Shown here: in pieces, positions 11,091 through 19,089 of the stretch
Position numbering within the stretch: position 1 is the first letter of the stretch
How the letters are laid out: each line of letters starts with the position of its first letter
DNA from: Enterobacter sp. Ag1
Lineage (GTDB): Bacteria; Pseudomonadota; Gammaproteobacteria; Enterobacterales; Enterobacteriaceae
Length of the DNA: 64,000 nucleotides
NCBI GenBank assembly: GCA_000277545.1
Contig: AKXM01000034.1
Location: forward strand, 62,001 to 126,000
Reading direction: 5' to 3'
The notes under the pieces: generated by a model
What the model saw: only the letters and a program-made list of their open reading frames with translations
What the model was told of the DNA's origin: nothing
The model's database searches: none
Made by a program: the position numbers and the translations under genes

Positions 11091-11870
11091 TCAGTAGCCA
11101 GGCACGTGCGCCGCTTTCATGATCAGATTAGCCACCGCTTCAGGCTGGGAAATCAGCGAAACGTGGCTGGATTTTAGCTCGATGGTTTGCGCGTGCATGC
11201 GCTTCGCCATAAACCGCTCCAGATCCGGGTTGATCGTGCGATCTTCGGTCGATACCGCGTACCAGGTCGGCTTGTCATGCCAGGCGGCAACCGTGGTTTT
11301 CGCCATGGTGATGGCTTTGCCCATTGGCTGCTGCACCGCGTAATAGGCTTTGGCCTCGCTTTCCGGCAGGTCGCCGGCGAAATCGTGGATAAATGCCGAC
11401 TCGCTCAGCGCGCCGTAGCCGTCGTCGTTCCATTTAAGGCCAGCGGAAGCCGGTGCCGCCGGGTATTTTTTGGTGAGCGCCGGGTAATCTTCACCCGCTT
11501 CCGGGGCGCGGGCGGCGATATACACCAGGCCTTTGACTTCTGGCTCATCGCCCGCCTGGCTAATCACCATCCCGCCGTAGGAGTGTGCCACCAGAATCAC
11601 CGGGCCGTTTTGCTGCGCCAGCGCGCGTTTTACCGCGGCAACATCGTTATCTAAAGAGGTCGTCGGGTTCTGTACCGCGGTGACGTGCAGACCTTTAGCC
11701 TGCAGCAGGGGAATAACTTTGCCCCAGCTCGATCCATCGGCAAACAGGCCGTGCACCAGCACGATGTTTTTTACTTCCTGCGGAGCAGGCGTGGTATCGG
11801 CATGAGCAGCCGTGGTACTAAAAGCGGCCAGCACAAGGGTGGCAAGCGCAGAGAGATGGCGTAATTTCAT
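11091..11870 (-). CDS. secreted alpha/beta hydrolase
   Basis: Predicted periplasmic hydrolase, 259 residues. An N-terminal signal peptide ends near TTAAHA (about residue 24). The mature part has the alpha/beta-hydrolase oxyanion segment LVHGLFADGSSW, the nucleophile elbow AHSYGG and a late His in SSHVSLISQPE. It resembles EstC/salicylate-esterase-like hydrolases; the substrate is unknown. It lies 75 bases upstream of the response regulator on the same strand and may be part of that regulator's operon, since the direct repeat at 11944-11964 sits in its promoter region. Confidence 0.82.
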   Translation of the reverse strand: MKLRHLSALATLVLAAFSTTAAHADTTPAPQEVKNIVLVHGLFADGSSWGKVIPLLQAKGLHVTAVQNPTTSLDNDVAAVKRALAQQNGPVILVAHSYGGMVISQAGDEPEVKGLVYIAARAPEAGEDYPALTKKYPAAPASAGLKWNDDGYGALSESAFIHDFAGDLPESEAKAYYAVQQPMGKAITMAKTTVAAWHDKPTWYAVSTEDRTINPDLERFMAKRMHAQTIELKSSHVSLISQPEAVANLIMKAAHVPGY

Positions 11871-11943
11871 GATCTATCCTCAGGATTTAACAAGGGGGTC
11901 AGGGCCAATTTAGCTCTCGGGCGCCAACAAACTGCTGACCAGG

Positions 11944-11964
11944 AAATGACAAAAAAATGACAAA
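11944..11964. promoter_or_regulatory. direct repeat, candidate response-regulator box
   Basis: The 10-mer AAATGACAAA occurs at 11944-11953 and again at 11955-11964, an 11-base period. OmpR/PhoB-family regulators bind tandem direct repeats with that spacing, and AATGACAA is the half-site reported for CusR-type boxes. It lies 74 bases upstream of the secreted hydrolase start. Assignment to the neighbouring regulator is inferred. Confidence 0.5.
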
Positions 11965-12030
11965 CGGGGCATTCTTGCGGTTCATGATGAAGGGCTCTAC
12001 ACTGAATTTTTCAGCCTGAAGAGATTGTAA

Positions 12031-12397
12031 ATGACTAATAATATTACGCCTTTTGCCTTTGTGCTGGCGGTAAACAACCTTGATGACACTGCAGGTTATT
12101 TCCGCGATACGTTAGGCTTTACCCTTGAATGGCCTGGCACGAACGGCTGGCAATTAGCGGTGCGAGGGACAGTGAAGGTGATGCTGGGCCATTGCCCGCA
12201 GGCGCTGGCCCCAGCTTCCCTTGGGGATCACAGTTATTTCGGCTATCTGCATGTTGATGACGTGGATGCACTCTACGCCGAGTTTACCCGGCGTGGTGCC
12301 ATCATTTTACAACCACCGGCCAGCCGTCCACACGGGATGCGCGAATTTCTCGTCGCGACGCCAGGGCCATAAAATCATGATTGGCCAGGTGTTGTAA
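12031..12397 (+). pseudogene. VOC/glyoxalase-like protein, frameshifted at the C-terminus
   Basis: Vicinal-oxygen-chelate fold protein of the bleomycin-resistance/glyoxalase type. The open frame gives 113 residues (12031-12372) with the family pattern FVLAVNNLDDTAGYFRDTLG and YLHVDDVDALYAEF, but it stops at VATPGP just where the last strand should begin. One frame over, 12365-12397 encodes GHKIMIGQVL and a stop, which is exactly the expected ending (family consensus D-G-H-x-I-x-F-G-Q). One extra base or two lost bases near 12364 explains this. The gene is either a recent pseudogene or contains a sequencing error. It is transcribed divergently from the hydrolase/two-component genes. Confidence 0.75.
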
Positions 12398-12405
12398 AAA
12401 GGCCA

Positions 12406-13620
12406 TCAGCCACCACGGGATTTGCTTTCACGGGTCACTATCACCGCCAGCAGACCGGCCAGCGCAAAAGCGGCGGCCACGTAGGGAATAGGGCGAGGCC
12501 CGGTCAGGTTTATCAGCACGCCGCCGACCAGTGAGCCGAAGCCAATTGCCGCGTTAAACACCGACACGTTGACCGAGGTTGCCGCATCCGGGCCGCCTTC
12601 AAGCGTGGATGCCTCTTTGAACACCAGGGTTTGCAGCAACACCGGCAGAGCCCCATAAGCTGCGCCCCACAGGGCGATAGCGATAAAAATTGTGGTATGG
12701 CTGACGGTCGCCGCATTAAGAAAAGCGAGGCTGGCGGTAAACAGCGCGGCCACCACGCCCAGACTGGTTCGCGGCGCCCGGGCGGCAAAAGGCCCCACCG
12801 CAAAGTTAGTGACAACGCCTGCCGCACCGTAAACCAGCAACAACATACTGATTTGCGAGCTGCTCTGGCGGGCCATTTGCTCAAGGAATGGCGTAATGTA
12901 GGTATAGGCCAGGAAGTTGCCGGTCACCACCAGCGCGGTGATGCCAAGAATAGCCAGCAATGCTCTGTTTTTAAACACCGCGGAAATAGCGCCGCGTCTG
13001 GCGGATTTAGCGATTCGTACCGCGGGAACGGACCAGGCGATAAGCGTGAAAACCACCAGGCACAAGAGGCACAGAGCGGCAAATACCTCCCGCCAGCCGT
13101 AAAAATCGCCCAGCATCGTGCCCGCCGGGACCCCGAGCACCGTTGCCAGCGAAACGCCCCCAAAAACAATGGACGTTGCCCGCACGGCGTTGCGTGCTGC
13201 CACCAGATGCACGGCGGTCACCACCGCCGTGGACCAAAATACGCCGATAGCCGCGGCCACCAGAATACGCCCCACAAAGACAACAAAATAATCAGACGCC
13301 AGCCAGGTAATCAGGTTGCCGGCAAAGCAGGCCGCCAGCAGCCCAGCCATCAGCGTTTTGCGGTTAATATGCCCCAGTAACCCGGTTAGCGGCGCGGCGG
13401 TGAGGGCCACCATGAAGGCAAAAATTGTGACCAGATAACCTGCCACGCCGAGGGAAACGTTTAGCCCGGCAGCCATGCCCGGCAGCACTCCCACCGGCAT
13501 CAGTTCGGTACTGACAAAAGTGAAACAGCCCATGCTCAGCGCCAGCACCGCCGCGATGCTGCGGGCCCGAGAAACGTGTGCGCCCTGCGGCGCAGCGATA
13601 TTTGTACTGCTTGAATGCAT
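12406..13620 (-). CDS. MFS transporter, DHA1/AraJ-like
   Basis: Inner-membrane efflux-type major facilitator, 404 residues with about 12 hydrophobic segments. The signature FTFVSTELMPVGVLPGMA in helix 1 is typical of the arabinose/sugar-efflux DHA1 group (AraJ/YdhP-like). The start is ATG 13620, preceded by AGGATGG at a good distance; an upstream in-frame start would place 14 residues before it with no ribosome binding site. Divergent from the LysR gene at 13731, which is the likely regulator. Confidence 0.88.
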   Translation of the reverse strand: MHSSSTNIAAPQGAHVSRARSIAAVLALSMGCFTFVSTELMPVGVLPGMAAGLNVSLGVAGYLVTIFAFMVALTAAPLTGLLGHINRKTLMAGLLAACFAGNLITWLASDYFVVFVGRILVAAAIGVFWSTAVVTAVHLVAARNAVRATSIVFGGVSLATVLGVPAGTMLGDFYGWREVFAALCLLCLVVFTLIAWSVPAVRIAKSARRGAISAVFKNRALLAILGITALVVTGNFLAYTYITPFLEQMARQSSSQISMLLLVYGAAGVVTNFAVGPFAARAPRTSLGVVAALFTASLAFLNAATVSHTTIFIAIALWGAAYGALPVLLQTLVFKEASTLEGGPDAATSVNVSVFNAAIGFGSLVGGVLINLTGPRPIPYVAAAFALAGLLAVIVTRESKSRGG

Positions 13621-13730
13621 AAAACCATCCTGAAAATGTGAACAGGTCGAGATGACGAGCAAATTGTGGCGTCGTACAGGTCAGAATGCGATAGCATGAA
13701 AGGCATATCACCTATGACTGAGAATCAATA

Positions 13731-14639
13731 ATGAGAGCATTTAGTTCGCAACTGCTGGAAGGCGTGGACGTGATGGCGGCGGTAGTGGATACGCTAAGCT
13801 TTGGCGCTGCCGCCGAAATGCTCGATATGTCGCAGTCGGGTGTCAGCCGGGCGATTGCACGCCTGGAAAAGCGGCTCGGTATTCGCGTGTTTGACCGCAC
13901 CACGCGTTCAGTGCGGCTGACCGATGAGGGGCGGGAGTTCTACGAGCAGGTTATGCCGCTGATTGGCGCCCTGGCCGAAGTCACCGGCGGCGCGGCAGGG
14001 GACGGGCAGAGCATTCGTGGCAGACTGAGGGTGAATGTTGATCCGCTGTTTGCCAGCCAGGTTTTAGGGCCACGCCTCGGCGCGTTTATGGATAAACACC
14101 CTGAGCTTGAAATCGAGCTGCGCAGCCGGGACGAACTGGGGGACCTTATTTCTGAAGGCTTCGATCTGGCGCTGCGCTTTGGTCACCCTCAGTCCTCATC
14201 GCTGATAGCCAGAAAGCTGTTCGACACGCGAGTATTTGCCATGGCCTCGCCTGAATACGTGCAGCGTTTTGGGCGGCCTGAAACACCGCAGGAACTGGAG
14301 CAGGAGCCGCACCGCTGCGTATTGTTCCGCGAGCCGCTGACGGGGAAGCCTTTCAGCTGGGAATTTCATCAGGGGAAAAAGAAACTGATGATCCAGCCGC
14401 GCGGCCTGTTAACGGTGAATGATGCGGAAACCGCATTCAGTACCTGTCTTTCGGGGCTGGGCGTTGTGCAAATATTCGAGCTGGGCAGTGAGGAATACAT
14501 CGCTTCTGGGCGGCTGGTGCCGCTGTTTCCCGAATGGTCAGATCATCGATTCCCGCTCTATGCGTATTACCCCTCCCGGCATCATGTGCCGGCGAAAACA
14601 CGAGCATTTCTGAACTTTGTTAGCGGGCTGGTGGGTTGA
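13731..14639 (+). CDS. LysR-family regulator
   Basis: 302 residues. The N-terminal helix-turn-helix has the pattern SFGAAAEMLDMSQSGVSRAI followed by RLEKRLGIRVFDRTTRSVRLT, and a substrate-binding domain follows from about residue 90. It is divergent from the DHA1 transporter gene, with 110 bases between the two starts, the usual arrangement for a LysR protein that controls its neighbour. The effector is unknown. Confidence 0.9.
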   Translation: MRAFSSQLLEGVDVMAAVVDTLSFGAAAEMLDMSQSGVSRAIARLEKRLGIRVFDRTTRSVRLTDEGREFYEQVMPLIGALAEVTGGAAGDGQSIRGRLRVNVDPLFASQVLGPRLGAFMDKHPELEIELRSRDELGDLISEGFDLALRFGHPQSSSLIARKLFDTRVFAMASPEYVQRFGRPETPQELEQEPHRCVLFREPLTGKPFSWEFHQGKKKLMIQPRGLLTVNDAETAFSTCLSGLGVVQIFELGSEEYIASGRLVPLFPEWSDHRFPLYAYYPSRHHVPAKTRAFLNFVSGLVG

Positions 14640-14784
14640 CGTTCTCAGGCAAAACCCAGCAAGGCTGTCCGCTCCGTGCCAAATGCGGACGTCAGGAGTA
14701 TTATCGATGTCCTCATTCCTGCAGCAGTAGACCCGGTAATGAGGACTCCTGAACGTTATCGAAGACTCATTGGGAACAGCCGCT

Positions 14785-15306
14785 ATGAAACAATTGGCCT
14801 TTTTACTGCTCATTATTACTGGTGCAGCTTCTGCAGACCCTTCAATAGAGGTGGGATTTTCTCCGGAAGGTAGCGCACAACAGCTCGTGCTAAATACCAT
14901 CAATTCAGCGCACTCCTCTATCGAAATGGTTGCATATGCATTTCAGGCCCACGATATTGCTGCTGCACTAGATGCAGCCCAACAGCGAGGCGTTAGAGTA
15001 CAAGTCGTTATCGATAAACGTCGAAATAGAGGCAGTACATCACTGGCGGCAATGCGCGACATTACTCGCCATGGAGTGGAGCTGCGCATTGATGGGCATT
15101 ACCATATTCAGCACGATAAGATGATGATTATTGATGGTTCAACTGTAGAAACAGGTTCATTTAATTATGCAAAATCAGCAGAGTACGATAACAGCGAGAA
15201 TGTCATCGTTATTAAAAATATGCCTCACACCGTGTCTCAGTATCAGGAACATTTTGCTTCCCGGTGGGCAATATCTGAACCCTTCGAACTTAAAACACAG
15301 GGTTAG
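14785..15306 (+). CDS. secreted phospholipase-D-type nuclease (Nuc family)
   Basis: Predicted periplasmic or secreted endonuclease related to the pKM101 Nuc protein. 173 residues, standard for single-domain Nuc proteins, which act as dimers. A signal peptide ends near GAASA (about residue 17). The HKD motif is complete: His-x-Lys-x4-Asp in QHDKMMIIDG followed by TGSFNY. I chose ATG 14785 as the start because it opens the signal peptide; an upstream in-frame TTG is unlikely. Base composition is lower in GC than the flanks, and homologues are common on conjugative plasmids, so lateral acquisition is plausible. No other plasmid gene is adjacent. Confidence 0.88.
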   Translation: MKQLAFLLLIITGAASADPSIEVGFSPEGSAQQLVLNTINSAHSSIEMVAYAFQAHDIAAALDAAQQRGVRVQVVIDKRRNRGSTSLAAMRDITRHGVELRIDGHYHIQHDKMMIIDGSTVETGSFNYAKSAEYDNSENVIVIKNMPHTVSQYQEHFASRWAISEPFELKTQG

Positions 15307-15408
15307 CCACTCTTCACTTTAGCGGCCTTTAACGTCAGCATCTCGCTCAAAGCAGCCGGGCAATTTTTGCCTAAACAATAGGCTTAACGAGGGATGGAAC
15401 GCCCCCTA

Positions 15409-15669
15409 TTAGTGCTCAACAATCCACAAAAGCGCCACCACCGGCAGGGTGAAGATCGCCGCAAAAATGGCCAGCTCTTCGCCCCAGCCGTAGCCTGCTT
15501 TAATCACACCTATCAGCATATTTGCCGCTGCAATCAGGCACCACAGTACCGCAAAGCCTCGGGCGATAATTGCCTGAGCCGGCGGGTAGTCCGGGCTAAA
15601 CAGGCGGATAAGCAGGTAACAGCCGCTGGCGAGCAAAAACCCGCTCAGCAGAAATAACAACGTTCGCAT
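15409..15669 (-). CDS. small membrane protein, unknown function
   Basis: 86 residues, not recognised. It shows an N-terminal hydrophobic helix (MRTLLFLLSGFLLASGCYLL), a central segment (AVLWCLIAAANMLIGVI) and a third near the C-terminus (AIFAAIFTLPVVALLWIV), so it is probably a three-helix inner-membrane protein. The Cys in SGCYLL is not a convincing lipobox because the helix continues beyond it. It is on the same strand as the two SDR genes and lies 60 bases downstream of the second one, with a 12-base-pair hairpin in between. Confidence 0.65.
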   Translation of the reverse strand: MRTLLFLLSGFLLASGCYLLIRLFSPDYPPAQAIIARGFAVLWCLIAAANMLIGVIKAGYGWGEELAIFAAIFTLPVVALLWIVEH

Positions 15670-15687
15670 AAAACACTCCAGGAAATG

Positions 15688-15722
15688 GCCTGCGGCTTAA
15701 CTTTGCGAGATAAGCCGCAGGC
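15688..15722. terminator. intergenic hairpin between SDR and small membrane protein genes
   Basis: GCCTGCGGCTTA and TAAGCCGCAGGC form a perfect 12-base-pair stem with an 11-base loop. No T-run follows on either strand, so it may reduce read-through or protect the SDR mRNA 3' end rather than act as a classical terminator. Confidence 0.55.
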
Positions 15723-15729
15723 TGGGGAT

Positions 15730-16626
15730 TTACTGCCGGGGAGTCAGCAGGTCGCCTAAACCAATACGCTGCAAAAACTCCTTGCGGATACGGTCGGCCA
15801 CGACGTTGACCACTTCGGCCCCGTCATCAGAGGGATCAACGTGCACGCGGAACGGGCGTTTGCCATACGGCGCATTCACAATATCCACCATCGCCGCCGC
15901 GACATCGGCAACATCGGCATCCTCTGGTTCACAGGCCGCCAGGCCTTTCAGCGCTTCATCTTCCAGTCCAGCGGTTGGGCCAGTCTGGGTCCAGGCCAGC
16001 TCACGTTCGCTGTCCGCGGGCTTACCGGAGTGCAGGAAATGGTTGGTGCCTTTGGTAAAAGCCCCCGGCACCAGAATCGAGCTTTCAATGCCCCAGCGGC
16101 TCAGTTCGGCGGCATAGCTGACGGCCACGGCGTCCATTGCGGCTTTGGCGGCAAAATAGGGTGCCAGATAAGGCGGAGTGCCGCCCCGAGTGCTGCTGCT
16201 GCCGACCCACAGCACCAGGCCTTTTCTCTGCTGACGCAGATAAGGCAGCGCCGCCCGATTAACCCGCTGGGTGCCCAGCACGTTAATGTCGAATAGCTGG
16301 CTGAACTGCTCCGGCAGAAATGCCTCGGCAGGGCCGAAGGACATATGCCCGGCATTGTGTACTACGACGTCCAGCCGGCCTTGCTCCGCGATGATATGCG
16401 CGACTGCCGCCTCCGCAGAAGCCTCGGACTGCACGTCCAGCTCGATGGCGCGAAGATCCACGCCGTGTTGCCGCGAATACTCTTGCAGGCTTTCAACCTG
16501 GGGAGCATTGCGACCTGAAATATCGCGCATACTGGCATAAACGGTGTGCCCGGCATGGGCGAGGGCGCGCGCGGATAAGGCCCCAAAGCCGCTGGATGCG
16601 CCGGTTATCAGTATAATTTGCTGCAT
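15730..16626 (-). CDS. short-chain dehydrogenase/reductase
   Basis: NAD(P)-dependent oxidoreductase of unknown substrate, 298 residues, slightly long for a classical SDR because of a C-terminal extension. Visible are the cofactor loop TGASSGFGALSARAL, the structural HNAGHM motif, catalytic Ser in WVGSSSTRGG, and the active-site YxxxK in YFAAK. The start is ATG 16626, preceded by AGGAGA; upstream in-frame codons would add 11 residues without support. It follows another SDR gene by 25 bases on the same strand, so the two form an operon divergent from a LysR gene. Confidence 0.9.
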   Translation of the reverse strand: MQQIILITGASSGFGALSARALAHAGHTVYASMRDISGRNAPQVESLQEYSRQHGVDLRAIELDVQSEASAEAAVAHIIAEQGRLDVVVHNAGHMSFGPAEAFLPEQFSQLFDINVLGTQRVNRAALPYLRQQRKGLVLWVGSSSTRGGTPPYLAPYFAAKAAMDAVAVSYAAELSRWGIESSILVPGAFTKGTNHFLHSGKPADSERELAWTQTGPTAGLEDEALKGLAACEPEDADVADVAAAMVDIVNAPYGKRPFRVHVDPSDDGAEVVNVVADRIRKEFLQRIGLGDLLTPRQ

Positions 16627-16651
16627 GTTTGTCTCCTGTTGGTCACCAGTC

Positions 16652-17389
16652 TTATGCAAAGCCGCCGTTAACGCGGATCACCTGAGAATTCACCCAGCTG
16701 CCGTCCGGGCCAGCCAATGTCGCCACAATACTGGCGATTTCCTCTGGCGTGCCGATGCGCCCCAACGGGGCGAGGCTGGCGATGGCCTGAATTTGCTCTT
16801 CGGTTTTTCCGTTCAGGAACAGATCGGTGCCGGTTGGCCCCGGTGCAACGGCGTTGACGGTGATATTACGGCCACGCAGTTCGTTGGCGAGGACGTGCAC
16901 CAGGCCTTCAACCCCGGCTTTGGAGGCGATGTAGGGGCCATAGGCCGGGAATGATTTGGCAATAACGCTGGTTGAAAGGGCGATAATGCGGCCGCCATCC
17001 TGCAGAGACTCTGCGGCGTTGGCCAGCACCATAAACGCCCCTCGCAGATTTGTATTGATGATTTTGTCGAACTCGGCCAGGCCTGCTGGAGTAATTTTCA
17101 CCATCGGCATAATGCCCGCGCTGTGCACCACCACATCCAGCTGGTTGTGGAGAGCTTTCGCTTCAGCAAACAGACGGGTGACATCGCTTTCAGATGAGAC
17201 ATCGGCCTGAATCGCCACGGCGTTCCCGCCGTTGTTTTTAATCGCCTGGACCGTTTCATCGGCGCTGGCTTTATTTCCGGCGTAGTTCACGACAACGGTG
17301 AAGCCGTCGCGGGCCAGTCTTTCGGCAATTGCCCGGCCAATTCCACGGGAAGCGCCGGTCACCAGGGCAGTTTTCTTTGCAGTCGTCAT
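16652..17389 (-). CDS. short-chain dehydrogenase/reductase, FabG-like
   Basis: 245 residues, classical SDR size. Cofactor loop TGASRGIGRAIAERL, HSAGIM motif, active-site tyrosine/lysine in YIASKAG, and the usual closing VNGGFA. The start is ATG 17389, preceded by GGAGAA; the longer open frame has no ribosome binding site. It is the first gene of the two-SDR operon and is divergent from the LysR gene at 17514. The substrate cannot be told from sequence; similar proteins reduce small ketones or aldehydes. Confidence 0.9.
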   Translation of the reverse strand: MTTAKKTALVTGASRGIGRAIAERLARDGFTVVVNYAGNKASADETVQAIKNNGGNAVAIQADVSSESDVTRLFAEAKALHNQLDVVVHSAGIMPMVKITPAGLAEFDKIINTNLRGAFMVLANAAESLQDGGRIIALSTSVIAKSFPAYGPYIASKAGVEGLVHVLANELRGRNITVNAVAPGPTGTDLFLNGKTEEQIQAIASLAPLGRIGTPEEIASIVATLAGPDGSWVNSQVIRVNGGFA

Positions 17390-17440
17390 GTTGTTCTCCA
17401 GATGCGGTGAGTGAATCGCCCCGAGTGGGCGTGGGTGCAT

Positions 17441-17506
17441 TGTTAATGTTTTTGATTTCGGGATAAATGGTGCTAATTTGATTAGATAATTCCGTTTTGA
17501 TTAACA
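17441..17506. promoter_or_regulatory. candidate LysR operator between SDR and LysR genes
   Basis: Two inverted repeats are nested in the divergent promoter region: CTAAT-TTG-ATTAG (17473-17485) and an outer TGTTAAT (17441-17447) with ATTAACA (17500-17506). LysR proteins commonly bind such AT-rich dyads between their own gene and the target. Confidence 0.45.
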
Positions 17507-17513
17507 ATAGCAG

Positions 17514-18428
17514 ATGGATAAATTTGACACTTTGCAGCTGTTCACCCGCATTGTTGAGCTGGGCAGTTTCAGCCAGGCCGCCGACCAGCTTGGTATCCCG
17601 AGGGCCACGGCAAGCAATGCGATTAAAGAGCTGGAGAGCCAACTGGGCTGCCGCTTGCTGGAGCGCACCACCCGGCATGTGCGAGCCTCTCAGGATGGGA
17701 AAGCGTACTACCAGCGCTGTGTGTACATTCTTGCTGAGTTGAATGATGCCGAAGCCGCGCTGCGCCCGGTTGTGGCCCGGCCTCGCGGTATCCTGCGTAT
17801 TGACCTGCAGGGAACGCATGCCTCGCACATCGTTCTGCCGCGCCTGGACGAGTTTCATCGCCGTTATCCGGATATCGAACTGATTATAAGCAGCGGCGAC
17901 AGGCTGGTGGATTTAATCCGCGAGGGGATAGATTGCGTGGTGCGCGCCGGTAAGTTACAGGACTCTTCGCTGGTCGCCCGTCATCTGGCGGATCTCCCGC
18001 AGGTGGTATGCGCCAGCCCGGATTATCTGGCGGCGTTTGGCGTGCCTGCGCACCCGGACGATCTTGACCAGCACCAGTGCGTGAACTTTTTCTCGACGAC
18101 AGGCGGCCTGAATTACCCTTTTGAATTCATTATCGATAACGAGCGCCGGGCTTATTCGCCGAAAGGGTGGGTGACGGTCAACGAAGCTGAGAATTACGTG
18201 ATCTGTGCGCTACGAGGCTGCGGGCTGGTTCAGCTCCCGCGCTACCACGTTGAACAGGCACTGAGCGAAGGTCGGCTGGTAGAAGTGATGCCTGACTGGC
18301 AAAGCCCGGCCATCGCGGTATCCGCGGTGTACACGCAAAACCGGCAACTTTCGCCGCGGGTGAGGGTGTTTATCGACTGGCTGAAGGAGATTTACAGCTC
18401 GCGTTTCCCGCCGGAGAACAGAGCGTGA
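17514..18428 (+). CDS. LysR-family regulator
   Basis: 304 residues. N-terminal winged helix with FSQAADQLGIPRATASNAI and ELESQLGCRLLERTTRHVR, followed by an effector domain. It belongs to the large group of LysR proteins that sit divergently from an SDR gene. The candidate operator at 17441-17506 lies in the 124-base gap to the first SDR start. Confidence 0.9.
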   Translation: MDKFDTLQLFTRIVELGSFSQAADQLGIPRATASNAIKELESQLGCRLLERTTRHVRASQDGKAYYQRCVYILAELNDAEAALRPVVARPRGILRIDLQGTHASHIVLPRLDEFHRRYPDIELIISSGDRLVDLIREGIDCVVRAGKLQDSSLVARHLADLPQVVCASPDYLAAFGVPAHPDDLDQHQCVNFFSTTGGLNYPFEFIIDNERRAYSPKGWVTVNEAENYVICALRGCGLVQLPRYHVEQALSEGRLVEVMPDWQSPAIAVSAVYTQNRQLSPRVRVFIDWLKEIYSSRFPPENRA

Positions 18429-18519
18429 CATTTTCTGCACAAACATTGAATTTTGCCGCACATCGTTGCCGCGCTGCCGGGGCTATGCTTCATCTCCTCA
18501 ACACATCAGGAGAACGGTT

Positions 18520-19089
18520 ATGTTCAAATGTCTTAGCACTTCACTTATCGTTAGCACGCTCTTATTTACCGCCCAGTCACAGGCCAGCGACTTTCGTCTG
18601 CTGAGCCATACCATTGCCGACGGCGAGATGCTGAAACCGGCGCAGGTTTTTAACGCATTTGGCTGCCACGGGAACAACGTTTCCCCCGATCTTTCCTGGC
18701 AAGGCGCACCTAAAGGTACCCGCAGCTTCGCCATTACGGTTTACGATCCCTCTGCGCCGTCAGTCAGCGGCTGGTGGCACTGGACGCTGGTCAACATTCC
18801 AGCCGACGTTCACGAGCTGAAAACAGATGCCGGGAATGTGTCGGGCCAGAATCTGCCTGCCGGGGCCGTACAGGGACGCAACGACTACGGTTCAGCCAGT
18901 TTCGGCGGGGCTTGCCCACCGCCAGGCTTTAAGTCACACCCGTATTTGTTTACTCTCTGGGCTCTGGATACTCCGACGTTACCCGTGACTGCCGAAAGCA
19001 GTGGGGCTCTGGTCGGCTATCAGCTTAATGCCCATGTATTAGCCAAAACGGAGCTACGTCCGGTGTATGGTACTCCCGGTAAAAAATAA
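18520..19089 (+). CDS. secreted YbhB/YbcL-type (PEBP-like) protein
   Basis: 189 residues with a signal peptide ending near SQA (about residue 21). The mature protein has the Raf-kinase-inhibitor-like/PEBP fold seen in YbhB and YbcL: FGCHGNNVSPDLSW, ITVYDPSAP, WWHWTLVNIP and NDYGSASFGGACPPPG. The bacterial role is not established; anion or small-ligand binding is suspected. The start is ATG 18520 with AGGAGA 6 bases upstream. Its 3' end overlaps the AraC-family gene by 23 bases. Confidence 0.88.
   Translation: MFKCLSTSLIVSTLLFTAQSQASDFRLLSHTIADGEMLKPAQVFNAFGCHGNNVSPDLSWQGAPKGTRSFAITVYDPSAPSVSGWWHWTLVNIPADVHELKTDAGNVSGQNLPAGAVQGRNDYGSASFGGACPPPGFKSHPYLFTLWALDTPTLPVTAESSGALVGYQLNAHVLAKTELRPVYGTPGKK

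Noticed and set aside
12631-13380. Plus-strand open frame opposite the MFS transporter
   Set aside because: Low-complexity Gln/His/Arg-rich product typical of an antisense shadow; the transporter on the other strand is certain.
15688-15722. 12-base-pair hairpin as an attachment site or REP element
   Set aside because: A single copy with no integrase nearby and no match to the usual REP sequence; intergenic mRNA hairpin is simpler.
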